64,000 nt of DNA, taken from contig NZ_JAGFOA010000002.1 in assembly GCF_017592545.1 (NCBI RefSeq), positions 186,001 to 250,000 on the forward strand, read 5' to 3'. Positions within the stretch are counted from its first letter, which is position 1; every line of letters begins with the position of its first letter. The notes beneath the pieces are model-generated. The model saw only the letters and a list, made by a program, of their open reading frames with translations. It was not told where the DNA came from and ran no database searches. The DNA is from Microbacterium stercoris. Its GTDB lineage: Bacteria > Actinomycetota > Actinomycetes > Actinomycetales > Microbacteriaceae. A program made the translations under genes and the position numbers. Positions 49,522 through 58,746 of this stretch are shown one piece after another.

Positions 49522-50996
49522 TGAACAACGCGGTGACCAGCCCCCCGATGGGCACCCCTGAGGCCACGGCAGAGGACTGCAACTGCGCCCCGACCCCTGC
49601 TGAACGCGCCCGTTTCTGGAACCCCGGCGCGTGGAACCCGATCACCCGGCGCAGCGCCCTGGCGCTCGCGACCACGGGCGCGGTCGCGCTCGGAGTCGGG
49701 CTGTCGGGCGGTGGGTCGGCCTTCGCCGTCACCTACAACCCCGATGACTACCCGTCGTGGGACGACGTGCAGGCGGCCAAGGGCAACCAGTCGGCGAAGC
49801 AGGCGGAGATCCAGCGCGTCACCGACATGATCGCGCAGCTCACGCGGCGCGTCGAGGAGACGCAGGCCGCCGCCGAGAAGGCCGCGAACGAGTTCTACGA
49901 GGCGCAGCAGGCGTTCTTTGAGGCCGACTTCCGCGCCCAGGAGCTGCAGAAGCAGGCCGACGATCAGGCGGTGAAGGCGGACACCGCCGCCACCAACGCG
50001 GCGCGTGTGGCGACCCAGCTCTCCCGCGCGGGCGGTGACAGCACGTCGCTCGAGGTGCTGTTCGCCGGATCCGCGGCCACGGCCGATGACCTGCTCACCA
50101 AGCTCGGCCAGATGGACAAGCTCATCGGCGGCAGCGAGACGGTCTATGCCGAGGCCGTCGCGGCTCGCGACTCGGCCAAGAGCCTCTCCGACCAGGCCGA
50201 GGTGGCTCGCGCCGAGCGCGACCGCCTGCAGAAGGTCGCCGAGGACAAGATGGTCGCGGCGCAGGAGGCCCAGGCCGCAGCCGAGCAGGCCCTCGCCGAC
50301 CAGCAGGCGAACATGATCACGCTCGAGGCGCAGCTCGCCGCCCTCAAGGACACGACGGCTAAGACCGTCGCCGACTACGAGAAGGGCGTCAAGGCCAAGC
50401 AGGCCTACGAGGCCGAGCAGCGTCGCCTCGAGGAGCAGCGCCGCGCCGCGGCGGCCGCCGCGGCCGCGAAGGCCGCCCGCGACCAGGCCGCCCGCGAGGC
50501 CGCAGACCGTGCGGCGGCGGAGGCCGCGGCCGGCGGAAGCGGCGGTGGCTCGACCTCCGGTGGTGCCCCGACGGGCAGCGGGTGGGCCCGCCCGAGCGAC
50601 GGCTGGCGCACCTCGGGCTACGGCCCGCGCCCCCAGATGTGCAACTCGCGGTACTGCGGCTCGAAGATCCACGCCGGCATCGACCTCGCCGCCGGCTGCG
50701 GCGCGCGCATCTACGCCGCGCACTCGGGCACTGTCACGTACGCCGGCTACAACGGCGGCTATGGCAACTACGTGCGCATCGACCACGGCGGCGGCGTGGG
50801 CACCGGGTACGGCCACATCGTCAACGGCGGCATCATCGTTCGGCGTGGGCAGTGGGTCAACGCGGGTCAGGTCATCGCGTACGAGGGCAACACCGGCAAC
50901 TCGTTCGGCTGCCACCTGCACTTCGAGGTCTACGTCAACGGCGGCACGACCGATCCGGGGCCGTTTATGTCGGCCCGCGGCATCAACACGTACTGA
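49521..50996 (+). CDS. Exported coiled-coil M23 peptidase
   Basis: About 491 residues. A signal region ITRRSALALATTGAVALGVG (about 42-61) ends in SAFA; the RR suggests possible Tat export. A long Ala/Glu/Gln/Lys coiled coil follows (about 75-335, EIQRVTDMIAQLTRRVEETQAA...), then a Gly/Ser linker and an M23 domain (about 365-491) with HAGIDLAAG, the GYGH motif and CHLHFEVYVNGG, giving the HxxxD and HxH zinc ligands. The layout resembles EnvC/RipA-like regulators or hydrolases of septal peptidoglycan. All ligands are present, so I expect an active endopeptidase. A 19-bp-stem terminator follows. Confidence 0.92.
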   Translation: MNNAVTSPPMGTPEATAEDCNCAPTPAERARFWNPGAWNPITRRSALALATTGAVALGVGLSGGGSAFAVTYNPDDYPSWDDVQAAKGNQSAKQAEIQRVTDMIAQLTRRVEETQAAAEKAANEFYEAQQAFFEADFRAQELQKQADDQAVKADTAATNAARVATQLSRAGGDSTSLEVLFAGSAATADDLLTKLGQMDKLIGGSETVYAEAVAARDSAKSLSDQAEVARAERDRLQKVAEDKMVAAQEAQAAAEQALADQQANMITLEAQLAALKDTTAKTVADYEKGVKAKQAYEAEQRRLEEQRRAAAAAAAAKAARDQAAREAADRAAAEAAAGGSGGGSTSGGAPTGSGWARPSDGWRTSGYGPRPQMCNSRYCGSKIHAGIDLAAGCGARIYAAHSGTVTYAGYNGGYGNYVRIDHGGGVGTGYGHIVNGGIIVRRGQWVNAGQVIAYEGNTGNSFGCHLHFEVYVNGGTTDPGPFMSARGINTY

Positions 50997-51010
50997 GCGC
51001 CCGAGCGCGA

Positions 51011-51050
51011 GAAGAAGGGCCCCGCTTCCGAGGAAGCGGGGCCCTTCTTC
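51011..51050. terminator. Strong bidirectional terminator
   Basis: GAAGAAGGGCCCCGCTTC (51011-51028) pairs perfectly with GAAGCGGGGCCCTTCTTC (51033-51050) around CGAG. The A/T-rich outer pairs serve as T-runs in both directions, and it lies between the convergent M23 and ppa genes. Confidence 0.85.
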
Positions 51051-51062
51051 CGGATCCGGGGA

Positions 51063-51599
51063 TCAGTCGCGCGTGTTGGGCGCCTCGCCCGCACCCTGGG
51101 TGCGGGTCTGGGCCTCGTGCTCCTCGAAGCGCTCGTAGGCCTCGATCACCAGGCGCTCGGCCTCGGCGGCGTTGGCCCACTCGTCGACCTTGACCCACTT
51201 GTTGGGCTCGAGGTCCTTGTAGTGCTCGAAGAAGTGCGTGATCTCCTTCTTCGTGTACTCCGGGATGTCGTCGATGTCCTGGATGTGGTCCCAGCGCGGG
51301 TCCTTCGCGAGCACCGCGATGACCTTGTCGTCGCCGCCGGCCTCATCCGACATCTTCAGCACGGCCACCGGGCGCACCTTCGCGCCGACACCCGGGTAGA
51401 CGGAGTGGTCCATGATGACCAGCACGTCGAGCGGGTCGCCGTCCTCGCCGAGCGAGTTCTCGAAGAACCCGTAGTCGGTGGGGTAGCCGAAGGTCGTGTA
51501 CAGCACGCGGTCGAGGAAGACACGGCCCGTGCCGTGGTCGACCTCGTACTTCACGCGGCTGCCGCGCGGGATCTCGATGACTGCGTCGTACGCGCCCAT
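51063..51599 (-). CDS. ppa: Inorganic pyrophosphatase (family I)
   Basis: A 178-residue enzyme that hydrolyses pyrophosphate in the cytoplasm. Family I motifs: AVIEIPRGSRVKYEVDH, DRVLYTTFGYPTDYGFF and EDGDPLDVLVIMD with the three catalytic Asp, then FFEHYKDLEPNKWVKVDEW. The length is typical (160-180). AGGAG lies 7 nt before ATG 51599. The acidic C-terminal tail (EEHEAQTRTQGAGEAPNTRD) extends beyond the family core. It is convergent with the M23 peptidase gene and divergent from tilS. Confidence 0.96.
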   Translation of the reverse strand: MGAYDAVIEIPRGSRVKYEVDHGTGRVFLDRVLYTTFGYPTDYGFFENSLGEDGDPLDVLVIMDHSVYPGVGAKVRPVAVLKMSDEAGGDDKVIAVLAKDPRWDHIQDIDDIPEYTKKEITHFFEHYKDLEPNKWVKVDEWANAAEAERLVIEAYERFEEHEAQTRTQGAGEAPNTRD

Positions 51600-51659
51600 G
51601 CGTGGGTCTCCTTGAAGATCAGGGGTTATGCGCTCTAAAGAGTAACCGGGGCGCCCCAC

Positions 51660-51672
51660 TACCGTTGAGTCG
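51660..51672 (+). promoter_or_regulatory. Leaderless -10 element for tilS
   Basis: TACCGT (51660-51665) ends 6 nt before GTG 51672. Confidence 0.5.
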
Positions 51673-52655
51673 TGCTCGATCCCGCCCTCGCCGCCGTCCG
51701 CCTCGCCGTCCGCACGTCCCTCGCGGAGGTGCCGGACGGATCCGTCGTGCTCGTCGCGCTGTCGGGCGGCGCCGACTCCCTCGCGCTCGCCGCCGCGACC
51801 GCTCACGAGGCCCGCGCCCGCGGGATCCGGGTGGCGAGCGTCACGATCGACCACGCCCTGCAGGACGGATCGGATCGGATCGCGTCGGCCGCGGCGCAGA
51901 AGGCGGCGGCGCTCGGCATCGATCCGCTGGTCGTGCGCGTCGAGGTCGGGCGTGAGGGCGGCGTGGAGGCGGCCGCGCGCGACGCGCGTTACGGCGCGCT
52001 GCGCGATGCCGCCGCGGACGCGGGGGCCGCGGCGGTGCTGCTCGGCCATACGCTCGACGACCAGGCCGAGACGGTGCTGCTCGGGCTCGCACGCGGCGCC
52101 GGGGGCACGAGCCTTGCCGGGATGGCGTCGGAGCGCACCGACGACAGCGGCGTGCGCTGGCTCCGGCCCCTGCTGGGGCTGCGCCGCGAGGCCACCCAGG
52201 CCGCGTGCGCGGCGCAGAGCCTCGAGCCGTGGGATGACCCGCACAACAGCGACATCCGCTTCTCGCGCGTGCGGGTGCGCGAGCGCGTGCTGCCGGTGCT
52301 CGAAGGCGAGCTCGGCCCCGGCATCGCCGAGGCGCTGGCGCGCACGGCCGAGCAGCTGCGCGAGGACGCCGAGGCCTTCGCCGAGATGATCGAGGAGACG
52401 ATCGAGGACATCGTCGAGCACGCCGAGGCCGGCATCGCCGTCTCGGTGGCCGCGCTCGCCGCGAACCCGCCGGCATTGCGCCACCGCATCATCCGGCACG
52501 TTGTGCAGAGCGAGTTCGGCGTCGCCCTCACCCGCGTGCAGACCCTCGAGGTCGCCCGCCTCGTCACCGACTGGTCGGGGCAGGGGCCGATCGACCTGCC
52601 CGGCTGCACGGCCGCCCGTAAAAACGCCCTGATCATCTTCACCGCGCGCACGTAA
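51672..52655 (+). CDS. tilS: tRNA(Ile)-lysidine synthetase
   Basis: A 327-residue enzyme that converts the wobble C of tRNA-Ile(CAT) to lysidine so that AUA is read as Ile. N-terminal PP-loop VALSGGADSLALAAAT (about 28-43), TIDHALQDGSD, ARDARYGALRDAA, GHTLDDQAETVLL and NSDIRFSRVRVRERVLP are all family motifs. The protein is short, as in other Actinobacteria, which lack the full C-terminal domain of E. coli TilS. GTG start. It is followed by hpt after 10 bp, the usual actinobacterial order. Confidence 0.95.
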   Translation: MLDPALAAVRLAVRTSLAEVPDGSVVLVALSGGADSLALAAATAHEARARGIRVASVTIDHALQDGSDRIASAAAQKAAALGIDPLVVRVEVGREGGVEAAARDARYGALRDAAADAGAAAVLLGHTLDDQAETVLLGLARGAGGTSLAGMASERTDDSGVRWLRPLLGLRREATQAACAAQSLEPWDDPHNSDIRFSRVRVRERVLPVLEGELGPGIAEALARTAEQLREDAEAFAEMIEETIEDIVEHAEAGIAVSVAALAANPPALRHRIIRHVVQSEFGVALTRVQTLEVARLVTDWSGQGPIDLPGCTAARKNALIIFTART

Positions 52656-52666
52656 GCTCGAACCCA
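52653..52666 (+). promoter_or_regulatory. Leaderless -10 element for hpt
   Basis: TAAGCT (52653-52658) ends 7 nt before ATG 52666 and overlaps the tilS stop codon. Confidence 0.5.
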
Positions 52667-53217
52667 TGCGCGCGGCGGACATCCCGAACGACCTCACGAC
52701 CGTCCTCGTCACCGAGGAGCAGATCGACGCGAAGCTCGCCGACCTGGCCCGCCAGGTCGAGCAGGACTACGAGGGCAAGAAGCTCCTCCTCGTGGGCGTG
52801 CTCAAGGGCGCGGTCATGGTCATGGCCGACTTCGCGCGCCACCTCAAGCGCGACATCGCGATGGACTGGATGGCCGTGTCCAGCTACGGCAGCTCGACGA
52901 AGTCGAGCGGCGTGGTGCAGATCCGCAAGGATCTCGACACGGATCTCGGCGGATGGCACGTGCTGATCGTCGAGGACATCATCGACTCGGGGCTGACCCT
53001 CAGCTGGCTGCTCGACAACTTCGCCTCGCGCGGGGCCGAGTCGGTCGAGGTGCTGGCGCTGCTGCGCAAGCCCGACGCCGCGAAGGTCGAGATCGACTGC
53101 CGGTACCTCGGCTTCGACATCCCCACCGAGTTCGTGGTGGGCTACGGCCTCGACTACGCCGAGCGCTACCGCAACCTCCGCGACGTGGCCGTGCTGGCGC
53201 CGCACGTCTACGCCTGA
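52666..53217 (+). CDS. hpt: Hypoxanthine phosphoribosyltransferase
   Basis: A 183-residue purine salvage enzyme that makes IMP or GMP from the free base and PRPP. Motifs: LLVGVLKGAVMVMADFARHL, VSSYGSST (flexible loop) and the PRPP loop VLIVEDIIDSGLTLSWLL, then FDIPTEFVVGYGLDYAERYRNL. Length is typical. It lies 10 bp after tilS and 98 bp before ftsH, as in many Actinobacteria; it may have a second, leaderless promoter inside tilS. Confidence 0.96.
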   Translation: MRAADIPNDLTTVLVTEEQIDAKLADLARQVEQDYEGKKLLLVGVLKGAVMVMADFARHLKRDIAMDWMAVSSYGSSTKSSGVVQIRKDLDTDLGGWHVLIVEDIIDSGLTLSWLLDNFASRGAESVEVLALLRKPDAAKVEIDCRYLGFDIPTEFVVGYGLDYAERYRNLRDVAVLAPHVYA

Positions 53218-53315
53218 TCGAGCACGGATCCGCGGCGCGCGTCGCGCGCGAAGCCGTACGCCTTGGGCGAATCCCGGTGAAGGCATAGGCGCCTGAGGGT
53301 AACGTGAAGCGCACC

Positions 53316-55256
53316 ATGGATTTCAAGAAGCTGACGCGCAATCCGCTGATCTACGTGCTGCTGATCGGCCTGCTTCTCGTGGTCGGCTTCTCGCTGATCT
53401 CGAGCCTCACCGGCACGCGTCAGGTCACGACCCAGGAGGGTCTCGAGCTGCTGCGCGGCGGCACCACCGAGAAGGTGCTGATCACCGACGGCGACCAGCG
53501 CGTCGACCTGCAGCTGTCGAAGGCCCATGAGGGCGCGACCGAGGTGCAGTTCTACTACGTCAGCGCCCGCGCCGACGAGGTCGTCGAGGCCGTGCAGGAA
53601 GCCGACCCGAAGGACGGATTCGACGACGCGGTGCCGCGCGCCACCTGGTTCGACGGGCTGCTCTCGCTGCTGCTGCCGATGCTGCTGCTCGGTGTGCTGT
53701 TCTGGTTCCTGCTGTCGAGCGCCCAGGGCGGCGGCGGCAAGGTCATGCAGTTCGGCAAGTCGCGCGCGAAGCTCTCGAACAAGGAGCACCCGGATGTGAC
53801 GTTTGCGGATGTCGCGGGTGCCGACGAGGCGCTCGAGGAGCTCGCCGAGATCAAGGACTTCCTGAAGGATCCGGCCAAGTACCAGGCCCTCGGCGCCAAG
53901 ATCCCCAAGGGTGCGCTGCTGTACGGCCCTCCCGGAACCGGCAAGACCCTCCTCGCGCGCGCCGTCGCCGGCGAGGCGGGGGTGCCCTTCTACTCGATCT
54001 CGGGTTCCGACTTCGTCGAGATGTTCGTCGGTGTCGGCGCGAGCCGCGTGCGCGACCTGTTCAACCAGGCCAAGGAGAACTCGCCGGCGATCATCTTCAT
54101 CGACGAGATCGACGCGGTCGGCCGCCACCGCGGCGCCGGCATGGGCGGCGGTCACGACGAGCGCGAGCAGACTCTGAACCAGATGCTCGTCGAGATGGAC
54201 GGCTTCGACCCCAAGCAGAACGTGATCGTCATCGCGGCCACCAACCGCCCTGACATCCTCGACCCGGCGCTGCTGCGCCCCGGCCGCTTCGACCGTCAGA
54301 TCGGCGTGGACGCTCCGGATCTCGCGGGCCGCCGCAAGATCCTCGAGGTGCACGGTCGCGGCAAGCCGCTCGCCGACAGCGTCGACCTCGACGTGGTCGC
54401 CCGCAAGACGCCCGGCTTCACCGGCGCCGACCTCGCCAACGTGCTCAACGAGGCCGCTCTGCTGACGGCCCGCTCGAACGCGCAGCTCATCGACAACCGC
54501 GCGCTCGACGAGGCGATCGACCGCGTCATCGCCGGCCCCCAGCGCCGCACCCGCGTGATGAACGACAAGGAGAAGCTCATCACCGCGTACCACGAGGGCG
54601 GTCACGCGCTCGCGGCAGCGGCGATGAACCACACCGATCCGGTCACGAAGATCACGATCCTGCCCCGCGGCAAGGCTCTCGGCTACACGATGGTGCTGCC
54701 GCTCGAGGACAAGTACTCGGTCACCCGCAACGAGCTGCAGGACCAGCTGGCCTACGCGATGGGCGGCCGCGTCGCGGAGGAGATCGTCTTCCACGACCCG
54801 ACCACCGGCGCCTCGAACGACATCGAGAAGGCCACGGGCATCGCCCGCAAGATGGTCACGGAGTACGGCATGACGGCCACGGTCGGTCCGGTCAAACTCG
54901 CCTCGGCGAGCGGCGAGGTCTTTATGGGCCGCGACATGGGCCACGGCCGCGAGTACTCGGAGCGGGTCGCCGAGCGCATCGACGACCAGGTGCGCGCGCT
55001 CATCGAGCAGGCGCACAACGAGGCCTACGAGGTCATCAACGCCAACCGCGACGTGCTCGACCGTCTCGCCCTCGAGCTGCTCGAGAAGGAGACCCTCGAC
55101 CACACCCAGCTCGAGGACATCTTCAAGGACGTGAAGAAGCTCGACGCGCGGCCGCAGTGGCTCTCGAGCGAGGAGCGCCCCGTCTCGACGCTTCCCCCGA
55201 TCGAGGTGCCGCAGCGCTCGGCGTCGGGCGGCATGGCCGCCAACGCGACCTCCTGA
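53316..55256 (+). CDS. ftsH: ATP-dependent zinc metalloprotease FtsH
   Basis: A 646-residue membrane AAA+ protease that degrades misfolded or short-lived membrane and cytoplasmic proteins. Two membrane segments (about 12-32 and 110-134) flank a small outside domain. The AAA domain has [31 protein letters not shown] and the SRH region [17 protein letters not shown]. Zinc site HEGGH is at 426-430, and the third ligand lies in [22 protein letters not shown] chose ATG 53316 ([13 protein letters not shown]); TAACGT (53300-53305) lies 10 nt before it. It starts the fol gene run, 8 bp before folE. Confidence 0.97.
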   Translation: MDFKKLTRNPLIYVLLIGLLLVVGFSLISSLTGTRQVTTQEGLELLRGGTTEKVLITDGDQRVDLQLSKAHEGATEVQFYYVSARADEVVEAVQEADPKDGFDDAVPRATWFDGLLSLLLPMLLLGVLFWFLLSSAQGGGGKVMQFGKSRAKLSNKEHPDVTFADVAGADEALEELAEIKDFLKDPAKYQALGAKIPKGALLYGPPGTGKTLLARAVAGEAGVPFYSISGSDFVEMFVGVGASRVRDLFNQAKENSPAIIFIDEIDAVGRHRGAGMGGGHDEREQTLNQMLVEMDGFDPKQNVIVIAATNRPDILDPALLRPGRFDRQIGVDAPDLAGRRKILEVHGRGKPLADSVDLDVVARKTPGFTGADLANVLNEAALLTARSNAQLIDNRALDEAIDRVIAGPQRRTRVMNDKEKLITAYHEGGHALAAAAMNHTDPVTKITILPRGKALGYTMVLPLEDKYSVTRNELQDQLAYAMGGRVAEEIVFHDPTTGASNDIEKATGIARKMVTEYGMTATVGPVKLASASGEVFMGRDMGHGREYSERVAERIDDQVRALIEQAHNEAYEVINANRDVLDRLALELLEKETLDHTQLEDIFKDVKKLDARPQWLSSEERPVSTLPPIEVPQRSASGGMAANATS

Positions 55257-55264
55257 GTGAGCGC

Positions 55265-55915
55265 ATGTCCGTCGACAGGGAGCGCATCGCCGCGCTCGTG
55301 ACCGAGCTGCTGAAGGCGATCGGCGAGGATCCGGATCGTCCCGGGCTGAAGCAGACGCCGCACCGCGTCGCGGAGGCCTACGGCGAGTTCTTCGCGGGCG
55401 TGGGACAGGATCCGTCCGAGCCGCTGGCGCACACCATCAGCGTCTCGCATGGCCCTGCTCCCGACACGATCCCGTCGGGGGCGGTCGTGCTGCGCGACGT
55501 GCGGTTCCGCTCGGTGTGCGAGCACCACCTGCTGCCCTTCGCCGGACACGCGCACATCGCCTACCTGCCGGGGGAGCAGGTCGTGGGCCTCGGCGCGCTG
55601 CCGAAGGTGGTGGACATCCTCGCCGCGCGTCCGCAGGTGCAGGAGCGCCTCGGCGAGCAGATCGCCGACACCATCGCGTCGTCGCTCGACGCGCGAGGGG
55701 TGCTCGTTGTGCTCGATGCCCAGCACCAGTGCGTGACCATGCGCGGCTCGCGTCAGAGCGACTCGTCGACGGTCACGGTCGCCGCGCGCGGGGAGCTCGC
55801 CGAGCCCGCCGCCCGGGCGGAGATCATCGCCCTGATCGCCCCGGCCGCGGGCGCGCGGACGTGGAGCGAGCCGCCGCGCCTCGAGCCTGGAGTCACAGCC
55901 GGGGACGCCGGATGA
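55265..55915 (+). CDS. folE: GTP cyclohydrolase I
   Basis: A 216-residue enzyme that converts GTP to dihydroneopterin triphosphate, the first step of folate synthesis. Zinc and active-site motifs are seen in SVCEHHLLPFAGHAHIAYLP and QHQCVTMRGSRQ, with GLKQTPHRVAEAYGEFFAG near the start. Start ATG 55265 is 8 bp after ftsH; the open frame further upstream lies within ftsH. Its TGA overlaps folP (ATGA). Confidence 0.96.
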   Translation: MSVDRERIAALVTELLKAIGEDPDRPGLKQTPHRVAEAYGEFFAGVGQDPSEPLAHTISVSHGPAPDTIPSGAVVLRDVRFRSVCEHHLLPFAGHAHIAYLPGEQVVGLGALPKVVDILAARPQVQERLGEQIADTIASSLDARGVLVVLDAQHQCVTMRGSRQSDSSTVTVAARGELAEPAARAEIIALIAPAAGARTWSEPPRLEPGVTAGDAG

Positions 55916-56703
55916 CGAGCATCTGGGGCATCGTCAACGTCACGCCCGACTCCTTCAGCGACGGCGGGCGTTACCTCGATCGCTCCCTCGCGATCGCGCA
56001 CGGGCGGCACCTGCGCGATCAGGGGGCGCACGTGCTCGACGTCGGGGGCGAATCGACTCGCCCCGGCTCGAAGCCGGTGGGCGCGGAGGAGGAGATCCGG
56101 CGCGTGCTGCCCGTGATCACCGCCCTCGCCGCCGATGGCGCGACCGTCAGTGTCGACACCTACCGCGCCGAGACCGCGCGTGAGGCCGTGGCCGCCGGCG
56201 CGCGCATCGTGAACGACGTCTCCGGGGGGCTCGCCGATCCGGAGATCCTCGACGTCGTCGCCGAGACGGGCGCGACCGTGGCACTCGGCCACTGGCGCGG
56301 GCCGTCTGCCGACATGTACGCGAAGGCGACCTACGACTCCGTCGCCGACGAGGTCGTCGCAGAGCTCGGCGAGCGCGTCGACGCCGCGCTCGCCGCGGGC
56401 GTCGCCCGCACGCGGATCATCCTCGATCCGGGTATCGGGTTCGCCAAGGCGGGCGACCAGAACTGGGCGCTGCTGCGGGCGCTCCCCGCCGTGCAGGCGC
56501 TCGGCTTCCCCGTACTCATCGGCACGTCGCGCAAGCGCTTCCTGGCGCAGGCGGTGGGCGAGGAGGCGACCCAGGATCAGAAGGATCTCGCGACCGCGGT
56601 CACCAGCGTGCTCGCGGCGCAGCTGAACGTGCACGCGGTGCGCGTGCACAACGTGACTGCCACGCGCGACGCGCTCGCCGTGCTCGATGTCTGGAGGGGC
56701 TGA
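55912..56703 (+). CDS. folP: Dihydropteroate synthase
   Basis: A 263-residue TIM-barrel enzyme that joins p-aminobenzoate to the pterin diphosphate; the target of sulfonamides. Signature loops: GIVNVTPDSFSDGGRY, DVGGESTRPGSKPV, VSVDTYRAE, IVNDVSGG, IILDPGIGFAKAGDQNW and LIGTSRKRFL. Complete and of normal length. Overlaps folE by 4 bp and is followed by folB after 1 bp. Confidence 0.97.
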   Translation: MTSIWGIVNVTPDSFSDGGRYLDRSLAIAHGRHLRDQGAHVLDVGGESTRPGSKPVGAEEEIRRVLPVITALAADGATVSVDTYRAETAREAVAAGARIVNDVSGGLADPEILDVVAETGATVALGHWRGPSADMYAKATYDSVADEVVAELGERVDAALAAGVARTRIILDPGIGFAKAGDQNWALLRALPAVQALGFPVLIGTSRKRFLAQAVGEEATQDQKDLATAVTSVLAAQLNVHAVRVHNVTATRDALAVLDVWRG

Positions 56704-56704
56704 C

Positions 56705-57124
56705 ATGGCCGAGCGGATCGAGGAGCACATGATGCAGATCGCACTCAAGGGGCTGCGGGTCTTCGGACACCACGGCGTCTTCGACTTCGAGCGTCAGAAC
56801 GGGCAGGAGTTCGTCATCGACGTCGACCTGACCCTCACAGACGAGGCCGCCGCGCGCGCCGCGGCGACCGACGATGTCGCCGAGACCGTGCACTACGGCG
56901 AGATGGCCGAGCAGATCGCCGCGATCGTCGCAGGCGAGCCCGTCAACCTGATCGAGACGCTCGCCAAGCGGATCTCGGACGCGCTCACCGAGGATCCGAA
57001 GATCGCGTCCGCGGGGGTCACCGTGCACAAGCCCCACGCCCCCATCCCGCTGCAGTTCGAGGACGTGTCGGTCACCTGGACCGCCGTGCGGTACGACGTG
57101 CCCGACGAGAGTGAGCTGGCGTGA
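56705..57124 (+). CDS. folB: Dihydroneopterin aldolase
   Basis: A 139-residue enzyme that cleaves dihydroneopterin to 6-hydroxymethyl-dihydropterin. Motifs: IALKGLRVFGHHGVFDFERQNGQ with the active-site region, then TVHYGEMAEQI and NLIETLAKRI, and HKPHAPIPLQFEDVSV. The first 12 residues (MAERIEEHMMQI) may be an over-extension, since a second ATG occurs nearby. Overlaps folK by GTGA. Confidence 0.95.
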   Translation: MAERIEEHMMQIALKGLRVFGHHGVFDFERQNGQEFVIDVDLTLTDEAAARAAATDDVAETVHYGEMAEQIAAIVAGEPVNLIETLAKRISDALTEDPKIASAGVTVHKPHAPIPLQFEDVSVTWTAVRYDVPDESELA

Positions 57125-57657
57125 GCAAGGACCTGACGCGCCCCCTCGGCACGCCTCCCGCGCGCGAGCCTCGCGAGACGGTCACCGCCGTCGTCGCGCT
57201 CGGTGCGAACCTGGGCGAGCGCGCTGAGACGCTCGACGAGGCGGTCGCCGAGCTGCGCCGCCTGCCGCTCGTCGACGAGGTCGTGGCGTCCGACGCGATC
57301 GAGTCGGTCGCGCTCACGCTGGACGGTCCGGATGAGACCGCGCCCCGCTACCTGAACGGCGTGGCCCTCGTGCGCACGCGCCTGGCGCCGTCGGTGCTGC
57401 TGGGCATGCTGCATGCCATCGAGGCCCGCCACGGGCGCGAGCGCCGCGAGCGCTGGGGTGCTCGCACGCTTGACCTCGACCTCATCGCGTACGGCGATGT
57501 CGTCTCGGAGGACGAGGCGCTGATCCTGCCGCACCCGCGCGCGCACGAGCGCGACTTCGTGCTCGCTCCGTGGCTGCAGGTGGATCCGGATGCTGTGCTG
57601 CCGGGCCGGGGCCGGGTCGCCGACCTGCTCGCCGCCCTGCGGGGGAGCGCCGGATGA
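57121..57657 (+). CDS. folK: 2-amino-4-hydroxy-6-hydroxymethyldihydropteridine diphosphokinase
   Basis: A 178-residue HPPK that pyrophosphorylates hydroxymethyl-dihydropterin before FolP acts. Motifs: VVALGANLGERAETL, YLNGVALVRT, LHAIEARHGRERRERWGARTLDLDLIAYGD and LPHPRAHERDFVLAPW. A 20-residue N-terminal extension precedes the core. Starts with GTG 57121, which overlaps the folB stop; its own stop overlaps the DUF3180 gene (ATGA). Confidence 0.96.
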   Translation: MSKDLTRPLGTPPAREPRETVTAVVALGANLGERAETLDEAVAELRRLPLVDEVVASDAIESVALTLDGPDETAPRYLNGVALVRTRLAPSVLLGMLHAIEARHGRERRERWGARTLDLDLIAYGDVVSEDEALILPHPRAHERDFVLAPWLQVDPDAVLPGRGRVADLLAALRGSAG

Positions 57658-58148
57658 GGCGCACCTCGCCGCTCGCGCTGCTCGTCGCCGCCGTGCTGGG
57701 CGGCGGCGTGGGGTTCCTCGTCGACCACCTGCTCACGCTGGGGGGCCGCGCGACGTTCACGCCCGCGATCGGGCTGCCGATCCTGCTCGGGCTGCTCGGC
57801 GCGCTCTGCCTCGCGCTCGCGTGGCCGGTGCGGCGATCGGTGCGGACCGCGGGCGCTCCTCGCGTCGACCCGTTCGCGGCCGTGCGGATCGCGATGCTGG
57901 CGAAGGCCTCGAGCATCGTCGGCGCGGTGTTCGGCGGCGGCGCGGTCGGCCTGCTGATCTACGTCTCGACACGACCGGTGACCCCGGCGCTAGGCTCGAT
58001 GGCGACGACCATCGCGACCATCGCCGCGGGTGCCGCGCTGGTGGCGGCGGCCCTGGTCGCGGAGCATTTCTGCAGCCTGCCCCCAGACGCCGAGGACCCC
58101 GATGAGCGAGAGTCAGCAGACCCCGAACCCGGAGAGCACCGGCACTGA
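57654..58148 (+). CDS. DUF3180 membrane protein
   Basis: A 164-residue protein with four hydrophobic segments (about 7-27, 38-60, 84-105 and 112-137) and a charged C-terminus rich in Asp, Glu and Pro. DUF3180 proteins sit directly after folK across Actinobacteria (compare Rv3605c), and their function is unknown. It overlaps folK by 4 bp and the next gene by 47 bp, an unusually long overlap that fits the unstructured, charged tail. Confidence 0.9.
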   Translation: MRRTSPLALLVAAVLGGGVGFLVDHLLTLGGRATFTPAIGLPILLGLLGALCLALAWPVRRSVRTAGAPRVDPFAAVRIAMLAKASSIVGAVFGGGAVGLLIYVSTRPVTPALGSMATTIATIAAGAALVAAALVAEHFCSLPPDAEDPDERESADPEPGEHRH

Positions 58149-58746
58149 GCCGCTCGCGGCGCCCGCCGCCCCGGATGCGACCCCGACAGCCACTGCGCAG
58201 GCGGGACCGGCGACGGATCCGGTGCTGGATGAGGGCACGTACACGCGCATCCACGAGCCGCGCGCCGGAGGCGGTCTCGCCCTCGACGGGGTGTGGCACC
58301 AGATCTCACCCAAGTACGTGATCTCGCAGACGATCCAGAACGTCGCGGTCATCGTGATCCTCGTCGCGGCGTGCATCGCGATCGGCGTGTTCACGCAGCA
58401 GTGGTGGCACGCGATCGGCTTCGGGCTGGTGGTGGCCATCACGCTGTTCAGCCAGATCATCCTGCCGCGGCAGGCACGCGCGCTCGGCTACATGCTGCGC
58501 GAGGACGACCTCGTCTTCCGGCGCGGCATCCTGTGGCAGCGTATGGTCGCCGTTCCCTACGGCCGCATGCAGCTCATCGACATCACGCACGGGCCGCTCG
58601 ACCGCGCCTTCGGCATCTCGAAGCTCAAGATGGTGACCGCCGCGGCGACCTCCGGCGTCGAGATCCCGGGGCTGGCGCTCACCGCGTCGGAAGCCCTGCG
58701 CGACACGCTCATCGAGGTCGCCGAGACCCGCCGGACCGGACTGTGA
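58102..58746 (+). CDS. Bacterial PH-domain membrane protein (YdbS-like)
   Basis: A 214-residue protein. A disordered start (1-45, Pro/Ala/Thr) is followed by two membrane segments (about 75-95 and 99-117) and a bPH2 domain (about 125-210): LGYMLREDDLVFRRGILWQRMVAVPYGRMQLIDITHGPLDR...ISKLKMVTAAATSG. It starts 47 bp inside the DUF3180 gene and overlaps the next PH gene (GTGA). Pairs of YdbS/YdbT-like proteins are conserved membrane proteins of unknown function. Confidence 0.9.
   Translation: MSESQQTPNPESTGTEPLAAPAAPDATPTATAQAGPATDPVLDEGTYTRIHEPRAGGGLALDGVWHQISPKYVISQTIQNVAVIVILVAACIAIGVFTQQWWHAIGFGLVVAITLFSQIILPRQARALGYMLREDDLVFRRGILWQRMVAVPYGRMQLIDITHGPLDRAFGISKLKMVTAAATSGVEIPGLALTASEALRDTLIEVAETRRTGL

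Noticed and set aside
361..57590. Frequent palindromic ATCCGGAT (for example at 361, 10716, 12111, 24958, 26711, 55328)
   Set aside because: Most copies encode Asp-Pro-Asp in frame or reflect codon bias; a genome-wide count would be needed to claim an uptake or restriction signal.
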